Assembly: GCA_039000515.1 (NCBI GenBank)
Contig: JBCFYV010000001.1
Coordinates: 29,533,048 to 29,597,047, forward strand
Source of the DNA: Timema cristinae
Lineage: Eukaryota; Arthropoda; Insecta; Phasmatodea; Timematidae
Length of the DNA stretch: 64,000 nucleotides
Direction of reading: 5' to 3'
A model generated the notes under the pieces. That model did not search any database. It was not told where the DNA came from and worked only from the letters and a program-made list of their open reading frames with translations. Position numbers and translations under genes: made by a program. Shown here piece by piece: positions 22,627 through 31,989 of the stretch; position 1 is the first letter of the stretch; the number at the start of each line of letters is the position of its first letter.

Positions 22627-22881
22627 GAATTTAATATAAAAAGATACATTTAAAAGATAAAATCTGAAAAAATAGATAAATTCTTTATTTGAGGGCTGTA
22701 CTTTAAATATAATTTATCAATTTGAATTTCCTATACCTTCTGCACGTTAATTAGAGTTTACTTAATCTAAAACTACACTTCTCTACACTATCCTATGGAA
22801 CATTAATTAATCAATGTGTTAAAACAATAAAAAATGTAACTATCTTTCAATAGCTAAAATACAGACTTATGATTGATATAT
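22290..22881. mobile_element. Foldback element with a (TA)n centre
   Basis: Two arms of about 270 bp are imperfect reverse complements around a (TA)n run of about 55 bp (22567-22622). Mirrored landmarks are TTATTGTTTTAACACATTGA (22342) against TCAATGTGTTAAAACAATAA (22813), and CTCTAATTAACGTGCAGAAG (22417) against CTTCTGCACGTTAATTAGAG (22736). No frame is shared between the arms. It is unlike the TTAA-ended MITE and the 8315 foldback, so it is a third palindromic family. Confidence 0.8.
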
Positions 22882-23000
22882 ATTTACACATATATATGAA
22901 AATATATGTATATATGTAAATATATATATATTGTAAATATATATATGTATATATATATATATTAAAAAACATATATTTGTAACATATATATATATATGTA
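22882..23000. repeat. Dense TA/TATG simple sequence
   Basis: Several interrupted TA and ATATATG runs follow directly on the foldback element. Simple sequence only. Confidence 0.8.
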
Positions 23001-23400
23001 AAACTACTACAAACTTTTAATAAAATTGAATTTATAATACCATAGGATTTTACAATAGTATACTATTATTAATAGCAAACACGTCAAATAACACAAAGTA
23101 GGTAATGAACCATGCATCATTAATTCATTGAATGGGAACATTTTATTTCCTGAAAAATATGTAGAGTGATTAATGAAAAGTAAAGCTAACATTTATTAAA
23201 TGTTAACCCTTGTAAATAAACGAAAGCATTCCCTTGTTAATGGGGCTGTACATAATATACTTCATCTATATTTGAACTAAGCATTTCTCTTTAGATTGGA
23301 ATTCATTGAATTGTCAGTTTCAGTGAAAAAAAAATGAAATATCATAGTTCATAATTTTTAAATCTATGTCAATGTCACAAATAAACATTAAACTATTAGT
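23001..23400. other. AT-rich stretch without recognised features
   Basis: No gene or repeat copy recognised. The 61-residue minus frame at 23007-23192 has no motif. Confidence 0.3.
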
Positions 23401-23404
23401 TTAA

Positions 23405-23550
23405 TTTTTATCAAGGCGTTTTATTACCTGTATTAAGCATAATAATAGTTATTCTAATGAAATAGGGATAAAGAAGGAATAATTTTGGAGGTAATATACC
23501 TCAATTTGCGTGGAAAGAAAGTGGGAAACCATTTAGTTAAACTACCTTCG
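23405..23550 (-). mobile_element. SINE-1 (head B), left part, interrupted by SINE-3
   Basis: Tail and body of a minus-strand SINE-1 (AAGGCGTTTTATTACCTG, then CAATTTGCGTGGAAAGAAAG). The element stops at 23550 and resumes at 23864 with its B-box complement and head. The interruption is SINE-3 with its own target duplication. Confidence 0.75.
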
Positions 23551-23562
23551 GTAATCCTAACC

Positions 23563-23851
23563 AGTCCAACACCTTATCTCAGTTGATAGTGTGTCTGCCT
23601 ACTAAGCTAAGGGTCCCAAGTATGGCCCGATATGACCGGTTTGGCTGAAAATGAAAATATGGGTTTACCAATTTCAAACTGATAAATTAACGGCCAATGA
23701 TTTGATGTTGTGCATCTCCTGGTCTTAAGATATATTATAAGGCATACGAAGCTGCGACAAGCATAGCCAGCTGGTAGTGGAAAAATGTATGGCTTGAACA
23801 AAAAACTTACCCAGCCTATATATAGGGTGGAAACAGTAATTAATATAAAAA
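23563..23851 (+). mobile_element. SINE-3 nested inside SINE-1
   Basis: Full SINE-3 with head (ACCTTATCTCAGTTGATAG, worn A-box) and body matching 13222-13498. Near-perfect 12-bp duplications flank it: GTAATCCTAACC (23551-23562) and GTAATTCTAACC (23852-23863). The SINE-1 sequence reads through once SINE-3 and one duplication are removed, so SINE-3 inserted after SINE-1. Confidence 0.85.
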
Positions 23852-23863
23852 GTAATTCTAACC

Positions 23864-23950
23864 TGGATTCAAACCCCAACCACCCCGTAATCATAAGGTC
23901 AGTCTAATAAGAGAGTGACGCTTGAAACAATTCGGCCATTGCTTAGGGTG
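23864..23950 (-). mobile_element. SINE-1 (head B), right part of the interrupted copy
   Basis: Continuation of the 23405 copy: GGATTCAAACCCC (B-box complement), then GAGAGTGACGCTTGAAAC and TCGGCCATTG, the head B signature. Confidence 0.75.
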
Positions 23951-24300
23951 TTAAACCATTTACTAAGCTTACAATATATCTGCTTTTAAATAACAAAATA
24001 ATTCATAATTTGTTTTCAATTACGCTAATCATAAAACCTACTGGAAAGAATTTTGATATACCTATTACACATCCTATTTCCCTTACCCATACTCGAATAT
24101 TTACTACATTAATGTTTGCAAATATGTTTTAGTTGTTGAGTAAAATTATTTATAAATTGGTTAGTCTGATAGCTGGTCATTAAAACTTATTTAAAATTGG
24201 GTGTGTATACTTATGTACGCGCGTGAGAAGTTATACTTCTTTGGCATCATTAAAAAATAAAAAATAATTTAATAATATTTAGTATTAATTATGTTAAATA

Positions 24301-24455
24301 ATAATATTTTAATTTATATCAATAAATAATACATACGGATAGTTAACCTCAATTATATTGGAGCACTTGAAAAAGTCTATAAGCACAATTTTTTTCACTA
24401 ATATTTACGAATAGTAAATAATATTAATCAAAATATTCAATTTAAATCACTACTG
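24301..24455 (+). repeat. 155-bp direct repeat, left copy
   Basis: Differs from the copy at 25029-25183 at only two positions by eye (AGTTAACCTC against AGTTAATCTC; ATTGGAGC against ATTGTAGC). Both end in CACTACTG. Such near-identity in a window of worn repeats implies a recent duplication. Confidence 0.92.
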
Positions 24456-25028
24456 GGCCTGGATTCACCAAAGGGAGCAAATAGTTGCGCCAGCGCATTT
24501 TGAAATATGTTCCAAATCCCTATTCACTAAAAGGAGCAGGTGCAATTTGAGAGCAAAGTTGCGCCTTTTATTTGCCACCACTCAAGAGTAGGCGCAACTA
24601 TTAAATCATGATTGTCACTTCAATAAATTTAAATGGCGGTATATTATTGTATTGGCTTAAAATACAATTAGTTACATAACTGTACTCTAATTAATAATGA
24701 ATTAATTAAAATAACAAAACGTATGTCAAGCACAAAATTTGTTTCAATTTAGACAGTGGTAACAAAACAATTACGTACCTTTTATTGTTGGATTTTTACA
24801 TTCAAACAACGCAATGGCATTTCTTGCAGTATTACAAAACAAAACTACGAACTGTGTAATCTTCGTCTAGATCCAAAGAGGTTTGTATTCCTTCAAGTCC
24901 AAAGACATCTCGTCACTAAATATGGCAGTTAGTATAACTTTAAAATAAGTTTTAAAGTTTCTATAAATATTAATATTTTATTAATGGAACTTAAACTTTA
25001 AACTAATAATATAAATAAATACAAAAAA
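24456..25028. other. Spacer between 155-bp repeats; Harbinger-like motif at its left end
   Basis: Begins GGCCTGGATTCACCAAAGGG immediately after the left repeat. A 12-bp inverted pair AATAGTTGCGCC (24480-24491) and GGCGCAACTATT (24592-24603) lies inside. The opening motif resembles ends of some Harbinger-type elements as I remember them, so treat that as a hint only. No open frame of note. Confidence 0.35.
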
Positions 25029-25183
25029 ATAATATTTTAATTTATATCAATAAATAATACATACGGATAGTTAATCTCAATTATATTGTAGCACTTGAAA
25101 AAGTCTATAAGCACAATTTTTTTCACTAATATTTACGAATAGTAAATAATATTAATCAAAATATTCAATTTAAATCACTACTG
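25029..25183 (+). repeat. 155-bp direct repeat, right copy
   Basis: Partner of 24301-24455. Here the sequence continues after CACTACTG into AATATAATTTATT, whereas the left copy continues into the GGCCTGGATT segment. That asymmetry suggests the spacer inserted at or duplicated from this junction. Confidence 0.92.
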
Positions 25184-25526
25184 AATATAATTTATTAGCA
25201 CATATATAATTCGCACTTGTATGAAACTAAAACACGTGTTGTGAATGTAGAAACTAAAAACATGTGGATAAATATTATATACCTATATGAAAACAGTGAT
25301 CAGAGGCGACGAGCGTACCAACATGCGCGACTAACAGAGGTTCTATTTCTATTTTGTTGGTAGCTTTTTTTTTTCGAGACTTAATGACGGTTTAACTTCA
25401 ACCTGTTACTTTTGTGTTACAGTAATGCACGCGCATCTTAAAATTTCACTCTCATCATTTTTTCATAACGCGCATAAAGAAGTATAACTTCAAAAATGTA
25501 TTTAATTAACTTAAAGCCCTTTTTTT

Positions 25527-25757
25527 CAACTATACGTATTATAATTCGTTCGGGTTATACACATGCTAATTTGCTATGGATGAGAAAGGCTGAACTTAGA
25601 AGAAATGTACTCTTTTTTGTGTGTGTGTGGAGGTAGCGTGGAAAACCCATTTAAGAAAAACAGCCTTCCAAACACAAAACCGGGATATGAACCTCGATCT
25701 CCTCGTCATCGCCAGTACTGTATATTGTGATAGTGACGACTTAGACGAGCCCTCATA
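25527..25757 (-). mobile_element. SINE-1 (head B), old copy
   Basis: Minus strand. The tail is shortened (AATTCGTTCGGGTTATACAC). The body contains a GTGTGTGTGT expansion near 25617. The B-box complement is near 25686 and the head ends GACGACTTAGACGAGCCC. Confidence 0.65.
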
Positions 25758-26239
25758 AGTTTTTTTTAGTTAAGAGCCATTTTATATCTAATTTAAATTT
25801 AAATTAAAATTGATTGATGCACAAAAGTTCAAGATTATTTAATGGGGTGAAGTACGGATGGAGGGAGGGGGGGATGTTAAGTAATGGAATAGAGGGGTTT
25901 AAATGTTTTATTAAAATTAATTTTTTAAATTTATTATTTATTTTCACTAAAAAAAACATAATGAATATCAAATTTAGTACGAAATAATACTTTTGTTGTT
26001 GACATTTTTGAGTGAATCTCTTAATATTGGGCGTGTATATTGTAATTTTCATATTTAAACATTATGAGAGATAGTTTCTTGATATATTTTTATTAGAGCC
26101 TAGTTCATGTGCAAAAGTATTTGTCCGCATAAATCGAGAAAAATCCATATTTTAAAATGTGTATACATTTCCGTTCGTAGTAAGTATGAGATAAAAGTAA
26201 AAAGTTGCAATTACATGTTTTAAGATCCGCATGGGGCTC

Positions 26240-26295
26240 ATGAGAAGCAAATTATCGACTCCTGCCTTAGATCATGTAGCCACCAAAACAGGTAT
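26240..26295 (-). mobile_element. SINE-1 head B fragment
   Basis: Only CTCCTGCCTTAGATCATGTA and GCCACCAAAACAGG remain, matching the outer head B end of other minus copies. Similar head-only scraps lie at 39245 and 56470. Confidence 0.4.
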
Positions 26296-26536
26296 TTTAG
26301 TATTTTACTATAAACATAAAAGTAAGCATAAATTATGTATGTTTATCATGGAAAAGATCTTAAAATACTTACATTAGAAGTTTACAGGAATACTCGAAAC
26401 TGGATCTGAAATGTAAAAAAAAATGGTTACTTTTTTAAGTGCTTTAATTCTCAATTGCTTAGTAATTATATTAAAATTATAAATATTTCGTTGCGTGATC
26501 CTCATGAATATCCAGTTACACAAAATTTCAGTTCCA

Positions 26537-26920
26537 TTGATTGAATGGGACGTGAGAAAAAGTTAATGTTTTTTAGTTTTTAAGGCAAAAAAGATTGTTT
26601 GGCTTAAATAAAAAAAAATTGTTCCAGTACAAACATAGAGTTTTATTTTCTTCAGATGGTGACTTCAATATTTCTTGTTTATCTGTATAGGGTGTTTTAA
26701 AATGTAATGACAACTTTTTTCTTCATATAAAAAGTTTTTTATATAATGTGACCATGCTCATGATAGATATTCAACAGCTGTTGATATCAACATGTGAAGA
26801 AAATTAAGCTTTATGTATGTATTGGAGTAATATTTTAATTTATTTAGGCCAAAAAAGGTTTCGACACAAGAAACTGCAAAAAACTGTATTTTATTCGCTT
26901 CCTCTTCCATCCGACCTTAA
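26537..26920. mobile_element. TTAA-ended palindromic MITE
   Basis: Related to the 39280 copy. The left arm holds AGTACAAACATAGAGTTTTA and TTTTCTTCAGATGGTGA; the right arm holds GTTGATATCAACATGTGAAG and ends CGACCTTAA. The left end is worn and lacks a clear TTAA. Confidence 0.7.
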
Positions 26921-27111
26921 TTACTTTACCTTAACAATGTTAATCAAAAAGCAAAATTAGTATGTTTGACCTTTTATAATTAGTAAAATATAATGATTTG
27001 AAATCATTTTATCATTAGTCAATTTATAATTTAATTTAACACTTGTTAAAAATGGGAAGTAAAATTTTTATTGTCAAATGACATTAAGATCAACATGACT
27101 TACTTAAAAAA

Positions 27112-28853
27112 AGTATTGACTAGTAGTTCTGTGAACAGTAGACCTCACTCCATTCATTTCTTAACGTTACTACAGTCTTACTAGTAGTTCTGTGAACAGT
27201 AGACCTCACTCCATTCATGTTCTTAACGTTACTACAGTCTTACTCGTAGTTCTGTGAACAGTAGACCTCACTCCATTCATGTTCTTAACGTTACTACAGT
27301 CTTACTCGTAGTTCTGTGAACAGTAGACCTCACTCCATTCATTTTCTTAACGTTACTACAGTCTTACTAGTAGTTCTGTGAACAGTAGACCTCACTCCAT
27401 TCATGTTCTTAACGTTACTACAGTCTTACTCGTAGTTCTGTGAACAGTAGACCTCACTCCATTCATGTTCTTAACGTTACTACAGTCTTACTCGTAGTTC
27501 TGTGAACAGTAGACCTCACTCCATTCATGTTCTTAACGTTACTACAGTCTTACTCGTAGTTCTGTGAACAGTAGACCTCACTCCATTCATGTTCTTAACG
27601 TTACTACAGTCTTACTCGTAGTTCTGTGAACAGTAGACCTCACTCCATTCATTTTCTAACGTTACTACAGTCTTACTAGTAGTTCTGTGAACAGTAGACC
27701 TCACTCCATTCATGTTCTTAACGTTACTACAGTCTTACTCGTAGTTCTGTGAACAGTAGACCTCACTCCATTCATGTTCTTAACGTTACTACAGTCTTAT
27801 TAGTAGTTCTCTGAAGAGTAGACTTTACTCCATTCATATTCTTAACGTTACTATAGTCTTATTAGTAGTTCTGTGAAAGTAGACCTCTCTCCATGTCTTG
27901 TCGTTACTACAGTATTACTAGTAGTTCTGTGAACAGTAGACCTCACTCCATTCATTTCTTAACGTTACTACAGTCTTACTAGTAGTTCTGTGAACAGTAG
28001 ACCTCACTCCATTCATGTTCTTAACGTTACTACAGTCTTACTCGTAGTTCTGTGAACAGTAGACCTCACTCCATTCATTTTCTTAACGTTACTACAGTCT
28101 TACTAGTAGTTCTGTGAACAGTAGACCTCACTCCATTCATGTTCTTAACGTTACTACAGTCTTACTCGTAGTTCTGTGAACAGTAGACCTCACTCCATTC
28201 ATGTTCTTAACGTTACTACAGTCTTACTCGTAGTTCTGTGAACAGTAGACCTCACTCCATTCATTTTCTTAACGTTACTACAGTCTTACTAGTAGTTCTG
28301 TGAACAGTAGACCTCACTCCATTCATGTTCTTAACGTTACTACAGTCTTACTCGTAGTTCTGTGAACAGTAGACCTCACTCCATTCATGTTCTTAACGTT
28401 ACTACAGTCTTACTCGTAGTTCTGTGAACAGTAGACCTCACTCCATTCATGTTCTTAACGTTACTACAGTCTTACTCGTAGTTCTGTGAACAGTAGACCT
28501 CACTCCATTCATGTTCTTAACGTTACTACAGTCTTACTCGTAGTTCTGTGAACAGTAGACCTCACTCCATTCATGTTCTTACGTTACTACAGTCTTATTA
28601 GTAGTTCTCTGAAGAGTAGACTTCACTCCATTCATATTCTTACGTTACTATAGTCTTATTAGTAGTTCTGTGAATAGTAGACCTCTCTCCATGGTCTTGT
28701 CGTTACTACAGTATTACTAGTAGTTCTGTGAACATAAGACTTCACTCCATTCATGTTCTTAACGTTACTACAGTCTTACTAGTAATTCTGTGAACATAAG
28801 ACTTCACTCCATTCATGTTCTTAACGTTACTACAGTCTTACTAGTAATTCTGT
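27112..28853 (+). repeat. 62-bp satellite array, 29 monomers, with 13-mer higher-order period
   Basis: Tandem monomers of 62 bp (occasionally 55-61) with core GTAGTTCTGTGAACAGTAGA and AACGTTACTACAGTC. I count 29 copies. Monomer types recur in blocks: 27121-27918 (798 bp) and 27919-28717 (799 bp) each hold 13 monomers and end with the same two variants, one with TTCTCTGAAGAG and one with CTCTCCATG-GTCTTGTCG. Most other monomers are almost identical, indicating recent homogenisation. No spacers and no coding frame. A reversed array lies at 30411-31086. Confidence 0.97.
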
Positions 28854-28855
28854 GA

Positions 28856-29115
28856 AGACCGCTTCAGTACCCAATGGTCAAGGCCCTCCCTAAGGAGTCA
28901 CTCTCGTGTTAAACGTACTTTCTGATGACAGGGAGAATTGGCAACGAATCCTGGTCAGGTTTACTGAGGGGTTTTTATTCCTAAATTATTTCCCACTCTG
29001 CTTCCTCGCAAATATGGCTATATTACCTATAAAATTCCGCCCTCCTCCTTCCTGCTCAATAGAGTAGTTACAGTATATGCGTAAAGCTTACAGTTAGTAA
29101 AATGCGGTTATAAAA
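28856..29115 (+). mobile_element. SINE-1 (head B), old copy abutting the satellite
   Basis: Plus strand. The head is worn (CAATGGTCAAGGCCCTCCCTA, later ACGAATCCTGGTCAGG), the body has TTTTTATTCCTAAATTATTT and GCTTCCTCGCAAATATGG, and the tail is degraded (GCTTACAGTTAGTAAAATGC). It begins exactly where the last satellite monomer breaks off. Confidence 0.65.
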
Positions 29116-29119
29116 ATAA

Positions 29120-29950
29120 AGTTACGTGAACAGTAATCCTTTCTCCTTATATACTAAAAATTGTAAGTAAAGTGCATCATGCTAATAATTATATCATGTT
29201 CTGATTGTTACTAAAGTCTTAAAATTTTTCTTTAGATTATTTAAAAAATTACTAGAACTAGTGGAGGTGGATATTAATTAATTAGTTTAATCATTAACAA
29301 CTATTAAGTTCTTGGGTTACTTAAGATAGTATTCTACTAAATAAATTGTAATCTACTAAAAAGAGTTTATTAACCAAAGGTTCGTTCATTAAAGTAGGTT
29401 GTAGCAATTAATATCGCTTCACCTGTGAACTAAGATAATTACATTAAAGTCAGAGTTAGCTGAATAATTGTGTGTTGTATTTAAAATATGAATTCAATGA
29501 TTAAAACGAGTGGGAGTGTAAACCTTAAATTATAAAACTAAGAAGTAACTTATTTAAAAATAATTTCACTTAAATTCACATGGCATTCATTGCAAAAAAA
29601 ACTCCCACTCCATACGCTCTAAACAAACTTCAGCTTAATAAACTTCACTGTAGGCCTACTTAACTTCTCTGAAACTAATTTAATTTGATATAAATTAATT
29701 CGAACTAACTTTAGTAAAACTAGCTTCATTACTCCAGAACACATTTCATTCCATTTTCTTATAAAGATAACTTAAACATTTATTTGGATAAATAAATGTT
29801 GTGCTTTTATTTTTTTTTCTTCGGCTTAAGTGTAAGATGATACAATTCACACAGTATTCAGTTCTATTCATCTAAGAGAAAAGTGCATTCTCGTGTAAGC
29901 AAACTATATAATAACGAAAGAAAACCTATAAGATTTCACTTGAAACCTTT
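29120..29950. other. AT-rich spacer between satellite arrays
   Basis: No gene, SINE or terminal repeat recognised. The composition is uniformly AT-rich up to the GC-richer block at 29960. Confidence 0.35.
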
Positions 29951-29959
29951 ATTCTTTAT

Positions 29960-30180
29960 TACAAAAGTAATTAAGGGCATTTCCAGGTCAATCTAGTATC
30001 GACCAGATTCCGCAAAGGATGCGCCGATATGACCCGCCAGAAAGCCTTTACGAATAAAGCGACATTTTGACTAAGTGGCAATGAAACCTTGGCACCATGA
30101 TATACTTTTCGGTCCAAATATAATTTCGTTCGACTTTGGCATGGGGCCCATTGCGAGATGGCTATGGGACAAAACACCTG
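29960..30180 (-). other. GC-richer block with an unidentified 68-residue frame
   Basis: The composition changes sharply here to near-balanced. A minus-strand frame (29971-30177) starts MFCPIAISQWAPCQSRTKLY and ends LVDTRLTWKCP. It contains Cys and Trp at rates unlike the AT-driven frames elsewhere. I do not recognise the family. It could be a fragment of a transposon gene, a host exon or chance. It has no visible splice sites of note. Confidence 0.3.
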
Positions 30181-30410
30181 AATGATTTAAAGGATATCCA
30201 ACTGTTCCATACTTAAAAAATATATGCTATTTTAATTTTTTTTTCATTTCCATAGGAAAGATAGCAGAATATAGTTAAAGATAAATATCAATAATGTAGC
30301 TTGGCTGTATGAGAATCAATGGAATGGTGATATTTGACCGATTATGACTTAAATAGAAGACCACGGTAGGAACGAGATATACTGTTCAAATAACTACTAG
30401 TAGTACTAGT

Positions 30411-31086
30411 AGTAATACAAGTAACGATAAGAACGTGGAGAGACTGAGGTCTAGAGTTCACAGAATAACTAGTAAGATTGTAGTAATGATAAGAACATGG
30501 AGAGACTGAGGTCTAGAGTTCACAGAATAACTAGTAAGATTGTAGTAACGATAAGAACATGGAGATACTGAGGTCTACAGTTCACAGAATAACTAGTAAG
30601 ATTGTAGTAACGATAAAAAAAAATGGAGAGACTGAGGTCTACAGTTCACAGAATAACTAGTAAGATTGTAGTAACGATAAGAACATGGAGAGACTGAGGT
30701 CTACAGTTCACAGAATAACTAGTAAGATTGTAGTAATGATAAGAACATGGAGAGACTGAGGTCTAGAGTTCACAGAATAACTATTAAGATTGTAGTAACG
30801 ATAAAAAAAAATGGAGAGACTGAGGTCTACAGTTCACAGAATAACTAGTAAGATTGTAGTAATGATAAGAACATGGAGAGACTGAGGTCTACAGTTCACA
30901 GAATAACTAGTAAGATTGTAGTAACGATAAAAAAAAATGGAGAGACTGAGGTCTACAGTTCACAGAATAACTAGTAAGATTGTAGTAACGATAAGAACAT
31001 GGAGAGACTGAGGTCTACAGTTCACAGAATAACTAGTAAGTTGTAGTAATGATAAAAGCATGGAGGGAGCGAGGTCTAATGTTCAC
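30411..31086 (-). repeat. 62-bp satellite array in reverse orientation, 11 monomers
   Basis: Eleven units with GGAGAGACTGAGGTCTA and GTTCACAGAATAACTAGTAA. The unit is the reverse complement of the 27112 array with consistent differences (GATAAGAACATGG for GTTAAGAACATGAATGG; AATAACTAG for ACTACTAG). Several units have an A-run (AAAAAAAATGG) replacing GAACATGG. The final unit is degenerate. Confidence 0.93.
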
Positions 31087-31392
31087 AAAACCATTAGCAT
31101 AAGCAAATGAGGGTGTCGGAGATAAAGACATGATAGCCCTCCAGCTTTTTATGGGATGTATTCACTATTTAAACTTATGTCAAACCTGAAATTTGGCTAC
31201 AATAAAGAACTGAATATTCGTCTAAACTAGTTATCTTAAAAATATTGAATGACTATGGAAAAATAACTTTCAGTTCAAGAAGTAAGCGACCAGAAATCAC
31301 TGCTAACACATTTTTTTTTAAATGAGGTTTATAATGTTTTTGCCCCAGAATCCTTTTCATATTTGTCAGAGTTTGTCATTATTTATTTCAGA

Positions 31393-31800
31393 TTATTTTT
31401 GGAACTGTGTTCTCCTGGCCGAGTTATCAGAGCGTTTACACAAGTGTGAAATTATTTTGAACTGATCTCTGCTTTGGGTGAAGGGGCAGTTGTATGGTAA
31501 AGGGGGAAGGGGGAGGGGAGCGCTTGGCCAGTGACCCGAGAGAGAGAGAGAGCGAGAGGGACCAGGCACTGACTCGCAGCATCCGGAAGAGAGGTTATTA
31601 TTCAGGAAGGTCATGACATCATTGAGTGGTCGGTCACGCTCTCTCGGGTGGCAGCTATTGTCACGATGTTCCCCCCTCACCACCCTCAACCCTAGAATGC
31701 TCCCCTCGTTCCATTTCAAAACTGATACAATACAGTGGTAACACAATTGAACGCTGGTTGGTACACTAGGCGTAGCTCCAGATCAAATGAATGGTCAGCC
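31393..31800. promoter_or_regulatory. GC- and G-rich island with GAGA tract (candidate regulatory region)
   Basis: In otherwise AT-rich DNA this 400-bp block has G runs (GGGGG-AA-GGGGG-A-GGGG near 31501), a GAGAGAGAGAGAGCGAGAGG tract near 31540, and further GC-rich unique sequence to about 31800. GAGA tracts bind GAGA-type factors in arthropods, and G runs can form quadruplexes; both are general knowledge, not shown here. The 117-residue minus frame (31393-31746) is low in recognisable motifs and I do not call it a gene. Confidence 0.35.
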
Positions 31801-31985
31801 TTAAGGTGGGGATGTAGGAAGCGCGAGATAAGGGCAGGGTTTATGCACATTTTATATCAAAACATTGTTTTTTGACAAAATAAATCAAATATTTCTCCAG
31901 TAGAAACAGTGAGTTAAATTTTCTTCAAATGGTGAAAGAAGTGGTCTGTAAACGTTTTGTGAAAGTACAATAAAGAAATGGTTTA
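31801..31985 (+). mobile_element. TTAA-ended MITE, left half only
   Basis: Begins TTAAGGTGGGGATGTAGG and reads through TCTCCAGTAGAAACAGTGAG and AATTTTCTTCAAATGGTGA, then stops. The mirror half is absent, so this is a half element. Confidence 0.75.
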
Positions 31986-31989
31986 CCTT

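Larger units (their letters stand above)
24227..25491. mobile_element. Candidate composite element with 16-bp inverted ends
   Basis: GAAGTTATACTTCTTT at 24227-24242 is the exact inverse of AAAGAAGTATAACTTC at 25476-25491, and each is itself nearly palindromic. Between them lie two 155-bp direct repeats (24301-24455, 25029-25183). I suspect a non-autonomous DNA element carrying a later insertion, but I cannot name the superfamily, and the inverted ends are short enough that chance is not excluded. Confidence 0.4.

Noticed and set aside
24227..24242. lox-like palindromic site
   Set aside because: Resembles ATAACTTC only in part, and it is better explained as an element end with its inverse at 25476.
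27112..28853. Regular 62-bp repeats looking like a CRISPR array
   Set aside because: Monomers abut directly with no unique spacers, and the context is eukaryotic.
31393..31746. 117-residue minus-strand frame
   Set aside because: Covers the GC-rich island; Pro/Ser-rich from G-run composition, no motif.
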